From a bacterium (GTDB lineage Bacteria; Armatimonadota; Abditibacteriia; Abditibacteriales; Abditibacteriaceae): a stretch of 64,000 bases of DNA. The position numbers and the translations under genes are program-made. The DNA lies in the NCBI GenBank assembly GCA_004172935.1, contig SDZD01000007.1, positions 121,594 to 185,593 on the forward strand, read 5' to 3'. The number at the start of each line of letters is the position of its first letter. Position 1 is the first letter of the stretch. Below, one piece after another: positions 50,513-59,182 of this stretch. Under the pieces are notes generated by a model. The model saw nothing but the letters and a program-made list of their open reading frames with translations, did no database searches and had not been told where the DNA came from.

Positions 50513-50631
50513 GGTGGTTAAGGCGCCAGTATAGCGGCGATAATATCACTTCTTTACGGCGCCACTGTTTAAGACGAAAACTCATACAACTCGTGCCCTA
50601 CGGCTCGCACCTTGCCCTACAGGGAATTGCT

Positions 50632-50838
50632 ATGGCCGACAAAACACCGCTCGAACATGCACAGCAGCAAACCGAAGATAACGCGCGCAACATCAATGCT
50701 GCCCGCGAAGAATCGCTTGCTACACACTCGCATAACCGCGAACAACAACACGTCGATGTCAAAACCGACGCACCCGGCGGAATCGGTAAATCGGGGAATG
50801 CGCCCAACCCTCGCACCCAGCCGAACAGCCGAGACTAA
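50632..50838 (+). CDS. Small hydrophilic protein
   Basis: A 68-residue, strongly hydrophilic protein: MADKTPLEHAQQQTEDNARN and then INAAREESLATHSHNREQQH, with a Gly/Asn/Pro-rich tail. AGGGA lies eight bases ahead of the ATG, and a perfect terminator follows at 50888-50920, so the gene is probably real. It is rich in Gln, Asn and His and looks disordered, as some stress-related small proteins do. Function unknown. Longer upstream frames from 50428 are not supported. Confidence 0.6.
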   Translation: MADKTPLEHAQQQTEDNARNINAAREESLATHSHNREQQHVDVKTDAPGGIGKSGNAPNPRTQPNSRD

Positions 50839-50887
50839 AACCGAATGGGCGGGGGACATCCATTAAATGCCCTTCGCCCCACAAAAC

Positions 50888-50925
50888 AACAGCCGCCGAA
50901 CTTAATTTTCGGCGGCTGTTTTTGC
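50888..50925 (+). terminator. Strong terminator between small protein and dgt
   Basis: AACAGCCGCCGAA (50888-50900) and TTCGGCGGCTGTT (50908-50920) pair exactly, followed by TTTTTGCTTT. It can serve the plus-strand small gene and, in reverse, dgt. Confidence 0.9.
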
Positions 50926-50939
50926 TTTAGTGGTAGCAA

Positions 50940-52097
50940 CTAAACCGGTATCACGCCCGATTTACGGCTCGAAGGCAGGAACAGGTCGGCGAAGGTCTGC
51001 GAGGCGTAGCGGTCGGTCATGCCTGCCACGAAGTCGCACACGCAACGCGCCCGACCTGCTTGATCGACTTCGCCCCATGAATCGGCGGGACAAACAGTGC
51101 CCGTCATTTTTTCGGGGTTGTTCATGTAGTATTCGAATAGGTTCGAAACCACATGGTTCACCTTGGGTTCTTCCTCCGCCGAGTTGGGCAGATAGACCTG
51201 ATCGAACATCCAGTTCTTCAGGGCATCGGTGGCGTGCATGACATCATCGCGCATAGCGATGCGATCCAATGCCTCGCGGCGTCCGTTCACTACCTGGCTC
51301 GATGCTTCGATGATGGCCGAAACCATAGTTGTTATGCGCGTGGCGTGGCGTCCGCCCAAAACTTCGAGGTATTCGCGTGGCAAATCCTCGTTGGTAATCA
51401 CTCCGGCGCGCACCGCGTCGTCGATGTCGTGGTTCACGTAGGCCACACGGTCGCAGATGCGGATAATCTGGCCTTCCAAAGTCGCGGGCTTGCCGCGCTT
51501 GAGCCACAAGTCCAGCGACTGGCCCGCTTGCAAGTCGGCTTTGCCCTTCGAGTGGTGCAAAATGCCGTCGCGCACTTCCCATGTCAGGTTCAAGCCCTTA
51601 CCGTGGTTTTCGAGTTGGTCAACGATGCGCAGCGAATGCTCGTAGTGTCGAAAGCGTGCTGTCGGGTCGAAGCGGCGGTAGGTTTTATCGAGCGCTTCTT
51701 CGCCAGCGTGGCCATACGGCGAGTGACCAACATCGTGGCCCATACCAATGGCTTCGACCAAATCTTCGTTCAAGCGCAACGCACGCGCGACGGTGCGCGC
51801 CACCTGTGTCACTTCGAGGGTGTGGGTAAGGCGGGTACGGTAGTGGTCGAACTCTGGCGAAATGAAGACTTGGGTTTTGTGCTTCAGGCGACGAAACGCC
51901 TTCGAGTGCAAGATGCGGTCGCGGTCGCGCTGCCATTCGGTGCGAATCGGGTCGAGGGGTTCGGGGCGTTCGCGGCCCTGCGACTGGCTGGAGCGTCCTG
52001 CTTTTTCGCACAGGGTTTCCTCCTCGCGTTGTTCGAGCCACAGACGAACATCATTCAGGTGTTCGTAGGGCTGGGTTAGGGTGCCATTAGATTGCAT
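50940..52097 (-). CDS. dgt: dGTPase-like HD triphosphohydrolase
   Basis: A 385-residue enzyme that hydrolyses dNTPs to deoxynucleoside and triphosphate. The N-terminal RTEWQRDRDRILHSKAFRRLKHKTQVFISPEFDHYRTRLTHTLEVTQVARTVARALRLNEDLVEAIGMGHDVGHSPYGHAGEEAL is the family signature with the first His and the HD pair. Later GILHHSKGK and ICDRVAYVNHDIDDAVRAGVI give the other conserved segments. It belongs to the short dGTPase group. It helps set nucleotide pools and can limit phage replication in some bacteria. It stands alone. Confidence 0.93.
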   Translation of the reverse strand: MQSNGTLTQPYEHLNDVRLWLEQREEETLCEKAGRSSQSQGRERPEPLDPIRTEWQRDRDRILHSKAFRRLKHKTQVFISPEFDHYRTRLTHTLEVTQVARTVARALRLNEDLVEAIGMGHDVGHSPYGHAGEEALDKTYRRFDPTARFRHYEHSLRIVDQLENHGKGLNLTWEVRDGILHHSKGKADLQAGQSLDLWLKRGKPATLEGQIIRICDRVAYVNHDIDDAVRAGVITNEDLPREYLEVLGGRHATRITTMVSAIIEASSQVVNGRREALDRIAMRDDVMHATDALKNWMFDQVYLPNSAEEEPKVNHVVSNLFEYYMNNPEKMTGTVCPADSWGEVDQAGRARCVCDFVAGMTDRYASQTFADLFLPSSRKSGVIPV

Positions 52098-52172
52098 TTG
52101 TTTAAGGTCTCCTACATTTGATTAACGCGCGCCATGATGTCCATTTAAAGCGCACCCTTCAAACTGAGGTCG

Positions 52173-53060
52173 ATGTATTTTCGAGTCGTACTGGCGAGTG
52201 CCTTACTCGCTGTCTCCGCGTACCCTGCCCATGCCTGGTTCCCGCAGGGACACTCCATAATTGCGCGATCTGCCGCGAGAATCATGCCCGCTGATGCCCC
52301 CTCCTGGTTTCGTAAAGGGGCCGACCAAATCGCGCACGACGCACAAGACCCTGACATTCAAAAAAACAAGGCGCTCCCCTTGATGACCGAAATCGAATAT
52401 CCGCAGCACTACATTGATTTCGAGCTGCTACAAAACACCCCACTCCCCGAAAAACGCGCCGATTATTATGCCCTGTGTCTGCGCTTGAACCAGCAACCCG
52501 GCGATGTTGGCGAACTGCCTTATGCCATTCGCCAGTGGACAGAGCGCCTCGCGATGGATTTCGCCGAAGCGCGCAAATATCCAAACAACAAGTACATTCG
52601 CACCAAGGCGCTAGTCACAGCGGGCGTGTTGGCCCACTATTCGGGCGACTGCTCGATGCCACTGCACACTACGCTCGACCACGATGGGCGCCACCTCCCC
52701 GACGGCAAATCGCCCAAAAGCGGCATCCACGCCAAAGTCGATTCCCTCGTCGAGCGCATCAACCCATCGACCAAAGAACTCGAAGCCAACCAGACGCTCA
52801 CTCCTATCACCGACATCTGGAGCGCCATCAATAGCGAAATTCTCGCTTCGCGCACCCACATCGACGAAACCTACGCGCTCGAACCACAACTTCCACCGTC
52901 TGAAGGCGCTTGGACAGCTTCTCCGCAAGTGCGTGCTTTCACCGTCGAGCGCGCTCGTGCGGGCGTCAACTGGACAGCGCGTTTGTATGCGTGGGCATGG
53001 GCCAAATCAGCTCAAGTCGAACTTCCCAAGTGGTTGCGCCGCGAGGGCGAGGCCCCATAA
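52173..53060 (+). CDS. Exported S1/P1-type nuclease
   Basis: A 295-residue exported zinc enzyme. The signal peptide (MYFRVVLASALLAVSAYPAHA) ends right before Trp22, and the mature start WFPQGHSIIARSAA matches the W-x-x-x-G-H of S1/P1 nucleases, where the N-terminal Trp itself binds zinc. Other ligands lie in YPQHYIDFE and LAHYSGDCSMPLHTTLDHDGRH. Such enzymes degrade single-stranded DNA and RNA and remove 3'-phosphates; a phospholipase C relationship is possible. An endonuclease gene lies 2.5 kb downstream on the same strand, so both may help scavenge nucleic acids. Confidence 0.85.
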   Translation: MYFRVVLASALLAVSAYPAHAWFPQGHSIIARSAARIMPADAPSWFRKGADQIAHDAQDPDIQKNKALPLMTEIEYPQHYIDFELLQNTPLPEKRADYYALCLRLNQQPGDVGELPYAIRQWTERLAMDFAEARKYPNNKYIRTKALVTAGVLAHYSGDCSMPLHTTLDHDGRHLPDGKSPKSGIHAKVDSLVERINPSTKELEANQTLTPITDIWSAINSEILASRTHIDETYALEPQLPPSEGAWTASPQVRAFTVERARAGVNWTARLYAWAWAKSAQVELPKWLRREGEAP

Positions 53061-53243
53061 GTAGTTCCGCTCGCAAATAGGTGCCATAGGAAACGCGCGA
53101 CAACCCTCTCCTCATGTCGCGCGTCAGTGGTTGTGTTCTTGATATATGTGACTAAACATGTTGCCTTGGCGTAAAATTTCTATTACGTTGCAAGGGGTAT
53201 GGAGACCATGCTGAGCGTGGTACTCAGCAAATCACGAATAAAA

Positions 53244-53272
53244 TTGACACTGTGTTCATTTGTCGTTAACAC
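53244..53272 (+). promoter_or_regulatory. Sigma-70-like promoter of first pilin-like gene
   Basis: TTGACA (53244-53249), a 17-base spacer and TAACAC (53267-53272), 82 bases ahead of the ATG. The second pilin-like gene has the same spacing. A small inverted repeat (TGCTGAG/CTCAGCA, 53209-53229) lies just upstream and could be an operator. Confidence 0.5.
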
Positions 53273-53354
53273 CCGTGTCGTAATATTCCTCTGATGTGGT
53301 GAAGTGTGGCCTATTATCCGCACTCCTCTCGACAGGGTTTTTTAGACGTAAAAG

Positions 53355-54203
53355 ATGTATTCAATCACTGGCATCAAAAATTCTAAGCGGGCAGCCGGAT
53401 TTACGCTCATAGAGCTTCTGGTAGTAATCGCAATTATCGCGATTTTAGCAGCGATTTTATTCCCCGTTTTCGCCAGGGCACGCGAGAACGCCCGCCGTTC
53501 TTCTTGCCAGTCCAATCTCAAACAAATCGGTTTAGGCGTGATGCAGTACGTCAGCGACTATGACGGTGTGATGCCCCCCTCACAGGCTTGTGCCGTTGCC
53601 GAAACCTCTCCAGGAAGTGGAACATGCCAGGCAGGAACCGCCACTTTGAGTTGGCCCTCTCTCGTCTATCCCTACATCAAAAGCGGCCAGGTGTTTGTTT
53701 GCCCCAGTGGTTCGACCACGGTTTCGGCCCAGAATCTTGTCGCTGGAAGCTATTTAGGTGTGACCAACGGTAACGGTGGCGATGGTTCGGGCAACATCAC
53801 CACTGTTGGTGGCCCCTTTGTTCCTAACCTTTCCTACAGCCGCAACGTGATTGGTGCCACCCAGTGGACGACCAACGGATTCAAAGCAGGAAACAAGAAT
53901 GGTTTCGTTGGCGACACATCCACAAAAGCTATCTCGGAAGCTATGCTGGGGGACGCAGCCGGGACTATTCACATCGTCGATGGCATGACCACTTCAAACG
54001 CTGGCTCAGCAATGCGAGGTCTGCAAGAGGAAATCCGCACCGATTATTATCCCAATGTAACGGCATCCAAAGCGGCTCCACGCCACTTCGATGGTTTTAA
54101 CGTGCTCTTTGCCGATGGACACGTGAAATTCCGTAAATATGGCTCCACGAAACCCAATGAGTGGACGATTCAGTCTGATAACGTGGATGGGACTCTGAAC
54201 TAG
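53355..54203 (+). CDS. DUF1559-type prepilin-like protein, copy 1
   Basis: A 282-residue exported protein. The type IV prepilin signal reads [38 protein letters not shown], with cleavage expected after Gly and the Glu at +5. [23 protein letters not shown] follows, then a beta-rich domain. The closing [22 protein letters not shown] contains His-x9-Asp-Gly. The product is probably a pseudopilin-like surface or periplasmic protein; its assembly partner is unknown. A promoter is proposed upstream and a terminator lies at 54255-54295. Copy 2 is 470 bases downstream. Confidence 0.92.
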   Translation: MYSITGIKNSKRAAGFTLIELLVVIAIIAILAAILFPVFARARENARRSSCQSNLKQIGLGVMQYVSDYDGVMPPSQACAVAETSPGSGTCQAGTATLSWPSLVYPYIKSGQVFVCPSGSTTVSAQNLVAGSYLGVTNGNGGDGSGNITTVGGPFVPNLSYSRNVIGATQWTTNGFKAGNKNGFVGDTSTKAISEAMLGDAAGTIHIVDGMTTSNAGSAMRGLQEEIRTDYYPNVTASKAAPRHFDGFNVLFADGHVKFRKYGSTKPNEWTIQSDNVDGTLN

Positions 54204-54254
54204 AGAGCTGGATAGGTCTTTGTATTCCCAATATCAATAGAAGTTGCACAGAAC

Positions 54255-54295
54255 AAATGTGGTATTCACATCGTGGAATGTCCACATTTTTTTTG
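54255..54295 (+). terminator. Terminator after first pilin-like gene
   Basis: AAATGTGG (54255-54262) pairs with CCACATTT (54282-54289), followed by a run of five more T. It lies 52 bases after the stop. Confidence 0.7.
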
Positions 54296-54557
54296 TGCTG
54301 ATGCATTCTGTAAGCGCTACTATGACTATAAGGTGTAGATGTGTCTGCATCCTATAGCTCTCTAAGGTGCCTTTTCATTTTTGCTGCGTCTGGGTGCGGG
54401 AAAAATATTTCTTTAATACAGTGCCGATTTTGCTGGGAAGCTATCACAAGACTTTTCAAATGAATGAGTCAAGTGGCAGATTTATCTGTGATTGGCACAG
54501 AATGTGAAATATGTGTAAAAGTTAAGCATTGGCGGAAATGTTGAATTTGCAATGCAA

Positions 54558-54586
54558 TTAACAACGATTTCATCTAGGCTTAACAT
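54558..54586 (+). promoter_or_regulatory. Sigma-70-like promoter of second pilin-like gene
   Basis: TTAACA (54558-54563), a 17-base spacer and TAACAT (54581-54586), 87 bases ahead of the ATG. It copies the layout upstream of the first gene. Confidence 0.45.
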
Positions 54587-54673
54587 TGGAGCGGTAAGAA
54601 TTAATCCATATTGGAGAATGTTTGCGTTTTTTTGACGCAGCTGAGTTCCGACTCAATTTAAGTGGTGTTTTCG

Positions 54674-55579
54674 ATGTCTATCAAATCCTCTTTATTTCAT
54701 CGCCACAACTCTGGAAGCAAGGGTGCATTTACCCTTATTGAGCTTCTTGTAGTTATTGCTATCATTGCCATCCTTGCGGCTATTTTGTTCCCGGTATTTG
54801 CCCGTGCCCGCGAAAATGCGCGCCGCGCTTCCTGCCAGTCCAACCTCAAACAAATCGGTTTGGGTTACATGCAATATGCTCAGGACTACGATGGCTGGAC
54901 ACCAGGTTCGAGCAACGCCAGCGCTGGCACAAACTCGCAGGTCTCGTGGCCCACGTTGATTTTCCCTTACATCAAGAGCGAACAGCTTTTTTTGTGCCCA
55001 TCCGGTGAGACCACTCCCGCCATTCGCTCCACAGTAATGCCCGCTTCGACACGTAGCTACTGCGGTGCAAGCTCCTCATACCTTCCTACAGGTGGAGATG
55101 GTACTTTACCCGCTACTTCGAAGTTGGTTATTGGCGGCCTGTCTTATGGAGTCAACGCCATCACTGTGGGAACAACCTTCACCAACTTCACGACTCCCGG
55201 CTTTACCGGAACATTGAACACTCCTGGTGTTTACGGTGCCAAATCTGGATTTGTTACCCCTGGTAACAACACTTCGACTGGCCTTATGGAGGCCTCCGTC
55301 GAGGATGCAGCTGGCACTATTCGAGTTTTCGATTCTTGGGCTGGTAGCGTTGGTTCCGTGAACTGCGATGCCATCGGTAACTCGATTCGTGCTATCAGCG
55401 CCGAAGACCGCACCGATCACATCATGACCGATACCGCGTCCAAAGTGGCAGCTCGTCACTTCGACGGATTCAACGCTTTGTATGGCGATGGTCACGTGAA
55501 ATTCCGTAAGTGGGGTTCGACAACAGCCAACGAATGGACTATTCAGTCCGATGGCCCAACTGGCGCACCTACTGGCTAA
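54674..55579 (+). CDS. DUF1559-type prepilin-like protein, copy 2
   Basis: A 301-residue relative of the protein at 53355. The prepilin segment [60 protein letters not shown] is nearly identical, while the middle differs. The end [33 protein letters not shown] also matches, so both ends are conserved and the centre varies. I start at the ATG at 54674; a GTG at 54662 is possible. The expected cleavage residue before Phe is Ala here (KGA|FTLIE) instead of Gly. A strong terminator follows. Confidence 0.92.
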   Translation: MSIKSSLFHRHNSGSKGAFTLIELLVVIAIIAILAAILFPVFARARENARRASCQSNLKQIGLGYMQYAQDYDGWTPGSSNASAGTNSQVSWPTLIFPYIKSEQLFLCPSGETTPAIRSTVMPASTRSYCGASSSYLPTGGDGTLPATSKLVIGGLSYGVNAITVGTTFTNFTTPGFTGTLNTPGVYGAKSGFVTPGNNTSTGLMEASVEDAAGTIRVFDSWAGSVGSVNCDAIGNSIRAISAEDRTDHIMTDTASKVAARHFDGFNALYGDGHVKFRKWGSTTANEWTIQSDGPTGAPTG

Positions 55580-55585
55580 TTGACA

Positions 55586-55618
55586 AAAACCCGCCGAAAA
55601 CTCGGCGGGTTTTATTTT
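55586..55618 (+). terminator. Strong terminator after second pilin-like gene
   Basis: AAAACCCGCCGA (55586-55597) and TCGGCGGGTTTT (55602-55613) pair exactly, followed by ATTTTTC. It lies seven bases after the stop. Confidence 0.9.
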
Positions 55619-55632
55619 TCTTAATTGAAACT

Positions 55633-57297
55633 ATGTCTCGAATTTTTTTGTTGGGTGCCTTTGCTTTAATCCCTCTTTCGATTGGCACTCAGGCGCAAGC
55701 GCAAACCAATACAACACTCCCCAAGATTCAGGGTGCAGCTGCTGCTTCGCCGCTCGTTGATCAAAACGTCATCGTCGCGGGAACAGTTACTGCGATGTTC
55801 CCGCAATTGCGCGGATTCTATATTCAGGACCCCAAGGGTGATGGCGACGACAAAACCTCCGATGGCGCTTTCGTTTATCTCGCCAACAAAGGCTTTGAGG
55901 GCTGGCCCACATTCAAAGTCGGCGACGCCGTCACCGTGACGGGGCGCGTGCAAGAATTCCACGACCAGACGCAGATCAGCAATCTTACTGCTTTGACAGT
56001 TCAAGGGCAGGGCGGGGCCGTCACTCCCGTTGAAATCACTTTCCCGTTGCCCATCGCCGAGCGCGAGAAATACGAGGGAATGCTAGTCAAAGTGACGACT
56101 CAGCTTTCGGTCACCGATAACTACCCGTTGCGGCGCTACGGCAGCCTGTCGCTTTCCAGCGGCGGACGCATCTTTGTTCCCAGCAACCAGCCCACCCCTG
56201 ACGCCGATTCGGACGCGCGCAAGCTCGTGCTGGACGATGCTTCCAACAAGCAGAATCCGCAACCGATTCCTTATCTGGATAATACCGGCACCCGCCGCGC
56301 TGGAAGCACGGTGACTAACCTGACGGGCATTTTGGCCTTCGATTTCGACGAGTACCGCTTGTTTCCCACTGGTCCCATCGAATTTGAAGATGCCAACCCG
56401 CGCCCTGCAACGGCGCCCACTGTCGGTGGCAACGTAAAAATCGCGTCGGCCAACTTGCACAACTACTGGACGACTTTTAAAAGCGACGCCAATCCCGATG
56501 CGCGCGGCGCCTCTACACCCGCCGAGTTTGAATCGCAGAGCGCAAAAATCGTCACCGAACTCAAAGGGCTTGATGCCGATGCCGTGGCCCTCATGGAACT
56601 CGAAAACAATGGCGATGGTGCTATCGACGACCTCGTGACGCGCCTTAACAAAGCCTATGGCGCCGCCGAGTACGCCAAAGCGCCTGCACCTGCGAATGGC
56701 TTTGGCACCGACAAAATTCGCGTCGGCTTTATCTATAAGCCAGCCCGCGTGAAGCTCGTTGGCGCCTCGCAAAGCGCCGCCGATACCATCTTCGAGCGCC
56801 TTCCCGTCGCGCAAACCTTCGCTTTCGGAAAAACCAACTTCACCCTCGTCGCCAACCACTGGAAATCGAAGGGTTCGGCCCCCGAAACGGGCGACGTTGA
56901 TATGGGGCAGGGTGCCTGGAACAAAAAGCGTGTGCAACAGGCTCAGGCCACGCTCAAGTTCGTTCAAACCTTGAACCAACCCAATGTCATGCTTGTGGGC
57001 GACTTCAACGCTTACTCCGAAGAAGACCCGCTCAAAGCACTACGTGCCGCCGGAATGAAGCAACTAAATTTGCGACTCAAACCCGAAGAGCGCTACTCGT
57101 TCGGCTTCGGCGGTAAGTTTGGTTCGCTTGATCATGCCTTCGCCTCCGATGCGATGGATAAGTTGGTTTCGGGCTTCGCCGAATGGCACATCAACTCTGA
57201 TGAGCCGGAATTTGAACTCGAACAGTCGAAAGGCACGCCGTTCCGCGCCTCCGATCACGATCCGTTCCTCGTTGGCCTGAACCTGCCCGCCAACTGA
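55633..57297 (+). CDS. Exported endonuclease/exonuclease/phosphatase-family nuclease
   Basis: A 554-residue exported protein. Signal peptide: MSRIFLLGAFALIPLSIGTQ followed by AQAQ. Residues about 30-135 form an OB-fold domain (VIVAGTVTAMFPQLRGFYIQDPKGDGDDKTSDGAFVYLANKG), as in ExeM/NucH-type extracellular nucleases. The nuclease core follows: VKIASANLHNYW, DADAVALMELENNGDGAIDDL (metal Glu), KIRVGFIYKP, LVANHWKSKGS, VMLVGDFNAYSEEDPL, GSLDHAFASDAM and FRASDHDPFLVGLNL (catalytic Asp-His). It probably degrades extracellular DNA. I start at 55633; an earlier frame from 55510 overlaps the pilin-like gene and terminator. Confidence 0.92.
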   Translation: MSRIFLLGAFALIPLSIGTQAQAQTNTTLPKIQGAAAASPLVDQNVIVAGTVTAMFPQLRGFYIQDPKGDGDDKTSDGAFVYLANKGFEGWPTFKVGDAVTVTGRVQEFHDQTQISNLTALTVQGQGGAVTPVEITFPLPIAEREKYEGMLVKVTTQLSVTDNYPLRRYGSLSLSSGGRIFVPSNQPTPDADSDARKLVLDDASNKQNPQPIPYLDNTGTRRAGSTVTNLTGILAFDFDEYRLFPTGPIEFEDANPRPATAPTVGGNVKIASANLHNYWTTFKSDANPDARGASTPAEFESQSAKIVTELKGLDADAVALMELENNGDGAIDDLVTRLNKAYGAAEYAKAPAPANGFGTDKIRVGFIYKPARVKLVGASQSAADTIFERLPVAQTFAFGKTNFTLVANHWKSKGSAPETGDVDMGQGAWNKKRVQQAQATLKFVQTLNQPNVMLVGDFNAYSEEDPLKALRAAGMKQLNLRLKPEERYSFGFGGKFGSLDHAFASDAMDKLVSGFAEWHINSDEPEFELEQSKGTPFRASDHDPFLVGLNLPAN

Positions 57298-57314
57298 GTT
57301 AAGTAGCGAGAAAT

Positions 57315-57360
57315 GAGAAGGAGCGGTCTTGTGGCATCAAGACCGCTCCTTCTCGTTTTT
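57315..57360 (+). terminator. Strong terminator after nuclease gene
   Basis: Two 17-base arms, GAGAAGGAGCGGTCTTG (57315-57331) and CAAGACCGCTCCTTCTC (57338-57354), pair exactly around a six-base loop, followed by GTTTTTC. The next ATG comes only nine bases after the stem, so that gene is either read from an internal start or by read-through. Confidence 0.9.
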
Positions 57361-57362
57361 CT

Positions 57363-57692
57363 ATGAAGCTGCTTTACACCCATCCCAATTTTTCGCAGGT
57401 GGCCTTGATGTCTTCCTTCCTTGAAAGCGAAGACATTCACTTCTCCATCTTGAACGAACACCTATCGACGTTGGCGGGTGGAGTGCCATCCCTCGAAGCA
57501 TGGCCCGAACTTTGGGTCAGAGAGGAAGACCTTGAGCGCGCCGAAAGCCTCATCGCCCATGCTAAATCGCAAACCGACGAAGAGGCCGAACAAATCAGTT
57601 GGGTATGCCCGGAATGCGGCTCCGAAAACGAGGGTAACATGGCACTCTGCTGGAACTGCGACTACGCCATCGACGGCACCACAACCCCATAG
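57363..57692 (+). CDS. DUF2007 domain protein with zinc ribbon
   Basis: A 109-residue soluble protein. Residues 1-65 match DUF2007 (MKLLYTHPNFSQVALMSSFLESEDIHFSILNEHLSTLAGG... PELWVREEDLERAESLIAH). Residues 75-100 form a zinc ribbon with CPECGSENEGNMALCWNCDY. DUF2007 proteins are thought to be signalling or adaptor proteins. The start lies directly after a strong terminator, with no room for its own promoter or ribosome-binding site except inside the hairpin. This suggests a leader-dependent control or leaderless transcription. Confidence 0.82.
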   Translation: MKLLYTHPNFSQVALMSSFLESEDIHFSILNEHLSTLAGGVPSLEAWPELWVREEDLERAESLIAHAKSQTDEEAEQISWVCPECGSENEGNMALCWNCDYAIDGTTTP

Positions 57693-57746
57693 GTGCCAAG
57701 AAGGTTGTTGCCCTTAATAGGAAAGCAACTCTCTTCCGAGCATAAA

Positions 57747-57775
57747 AAAGCCCACCGCGATTTGCAGTGGGCTTT
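57747..57775 (-). terminator. Terminator after S-adenosylmethionine decarboxylase
   Basis: AAAGCCCAC (57747-57755) pairs with GTGGGCTTT (57767-57775). The minus strand then reads TTTTTATGC. It lies 17 bases after the stop. Confidence 0.8.
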
Positions 57776-57791
57776 GGGTTCTACATCAAAG

Positions 57792-58328
57792 TTAGTTGTG
57801 CGCGTGGCCGTTCGACTGGTAGCCGTTGTTCGCATGGCCATTCGACTCGTAGCCATTGGGGTTGTAACCGGGCAATGCTGTCGAAGGTGTGGATGAAATT
57901 GTTTCAGCCTTGGTGATGTTTGGCGTGTAGGCTGTCACGTGAGGTGCCATTGGCGAGGGCAGCATGGAGGTCTCGTTTCCATATTCCAACCCACGGCGCA
58001 ATACGCACGTCTCAACTTCCTGCAATCCGAAGGCTTCCATCAAATAATCACAGGTAAGCGCGGGATCGAATTCTTTGCAGGAAAACACGTCAATCGCGAC
58101 TTCACCGCGTTCTGGGAAAGTGTGAACGCTGATGTGCGACTCAGCGATCATAACGAAACCGGAGATGCCCCAATCTTCTGGGGATACGCCGACATAACGG
58201 GTAACGATCGGTGGCATGATCTTCGTCATGTTGATGCGACCGGGGAGTGTGTCCAAAAGCTCGTACAGAGCGGGCAGGTCTTGCAATTTGTGCCAGTCGC
58301 CACCGCGACCTTCAATGATGAGATGCAT
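57792..58328 (-). CDS. speH: S-adenosylmethionine decarboxylase proenzyme with repeat tail
   Basis: A 178-residue prokaryotic AdoMetDC that makes decarboxylated AdoMet for spermidine synthesis. Self-cleavage should occur at Ser64 in IAESHISVHTFPERGEVAIDVFSC, with His69 and Cys84 as the expected catalytic partners. The core ends near residue 130 (CVLRRGLEYGNETSMLPSPM). The remaining 48 residues are an unusual tail: NPNGYESNGHANNGYQSNGHAHN, built on NGY/NGH units. Most bacterial AdoMetDCs stop at 120-140 residues. No spermidine synthase gene is in this window. Confidence 0.92.
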   Translation of the reverse strand: MHLIIEGRGGDWHKLQDLPALYELLDTLPGRINMTKIMPPIVTRYVGVSPEDWGISGFVMIAESHISVHTFPERGEVAIDVFSCKEFDPALTCDYLMEAFGLQEVETCVLRRGLEYGNETSMLPSPMAPHVTAYTPNITKAETISSTPSTALPGYNPNGYESNGHANNGYQSNGHAHN

Positions 58329-58351
58329 AATCTTATAACCGTCTCCCGACG

Positions 58352-58636
58352 GTGTGGACGGGACATTTTGGCCCCAATCCTCTAACCAAGCCCGACGATG
58401 AAATCCAGTGGGAAGGACCCTTGCCCTACTTCCCCATTAGTCGCTGTTTAAAGACTGGATTATTTGTTACCGGGCTTACCTCCTGGCGGATATGGAATCA
58501 CTTCATGCGTCCCGCGACTTCGCTTGAAGCGTTTTTGCTTTTCAGCACCACCCTGGCCACAGGCCTGATTTTTGAATTTTGGGCGAAAAAAAGAGCCACA
58601 CCAGATTCAGGACTAATCCCCGCTCTTGCGGGTTAG
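58352..58636 (+). CDS. Possible small membrane protein
   Basis: A 94-codon frame starting with GTG, 23 bases from the divergent AdoMetDC start. Residues 17-85 look protein-like (EIQWEGPLPYFPISRCLKTGLFVTG...), and LEAFLLFSTTLATGLIFEFWA could be a transmembrane helix. No clear ribosome-binding site or family is seen. It may be spurious or may start further in. Kept at low confidence. Confidence 0.35.
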   Translation: MWTGHFGPNPLTKPDDEIQWEGPLPYFPISRCLKTGLFVTGLTSWRIWNHFMRPATSLEAFLLFSTTLATGLIFEFWAKKRATPDSGLIPALAG

Positions 58637-59182
58637 GCCCCCAGTGTGACTGTCTCGAAGAAAAATCTTTCTCCGTCCAATATTCGTTTATCAAGCCCGC
58701 TTCCACAGCGGAGCTAATAGCGTATCATCCAACGCTAAATTCATCAATAGGTTTCATTCCATTTGGAAGCATCTCACCAAACTCTCAGCAATGCTTGACA
58801 CGCCTCCCCTCGAAAGTCAAAAAGAAGGCAGCCCACATTGATCGCACTACTACTTGAATTGACCACCTGGAAAAAATCGTTTTTGTGCGTTGGTGCCACT
58901 TAGTGTAATCGTATATACTGATTGCAATGAAACGAATGTTTTTGGCTTCAAAGTGCCCACGCCCACCGGCCAAAACCGCCCTCGAAAAGCAAAAATCCTT
59001 AAAAATTGATTAATCAATTTTTTGTGTATGTTTAAGTGTTTAAAAATGTGCAAAATGCTTGAGAATCAATCTTTGGAGATTGATTTAATACCCTCTTAAC
59101 ATAGTTTTTGCACTGTGGAAAACCCCTGCAAATCACGCCTGAAATAGGAGCGAGAACATCAACGATTCGTCTCTAATAAACA
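58637..59182. other. AT-rich intergenic region upstream of helicase
   Basis: Nearly 550 bases. It holds the second copy of the palindromic element (59001-59085) and probably the helicase promoter. I see no RNA gene and no supported coding region. Confidence 0.6.
59001..59085. repeat. Palindromic AT-rich element, copy 2
   Basis: A perfect 22-bp palindrome centred on TTGATTAATCAA lies at 59001-59022. The 24-bp core starting GTTTAAGTGTTT lies at 59030-59053, and an inverted repeat AATCAATC/GATTGATT at 59064-59071 and 59078-59085. The core differs from copy 1 (21041-21064) at two positions. Confidence 0.65.

Larger units (their letters stand above)
54204..54673 (+). other. Intergenic region between pilin-like genes
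   Basis: About 470 bases, AT-rich, with a terminator near its start and a promoter near 54558. A short hairpin (TGCGT/ACGCA near 54624-54640) lies in the leader of the second gene. No gene is seen. Confidence 0.55.

Noticed and set aside
51153..52079. 308-codon plus-strand frame opposite dgt
   Set aside because: dgt has all family motifs on the minus strand; the opposite frame is a long codon-bias shadow.
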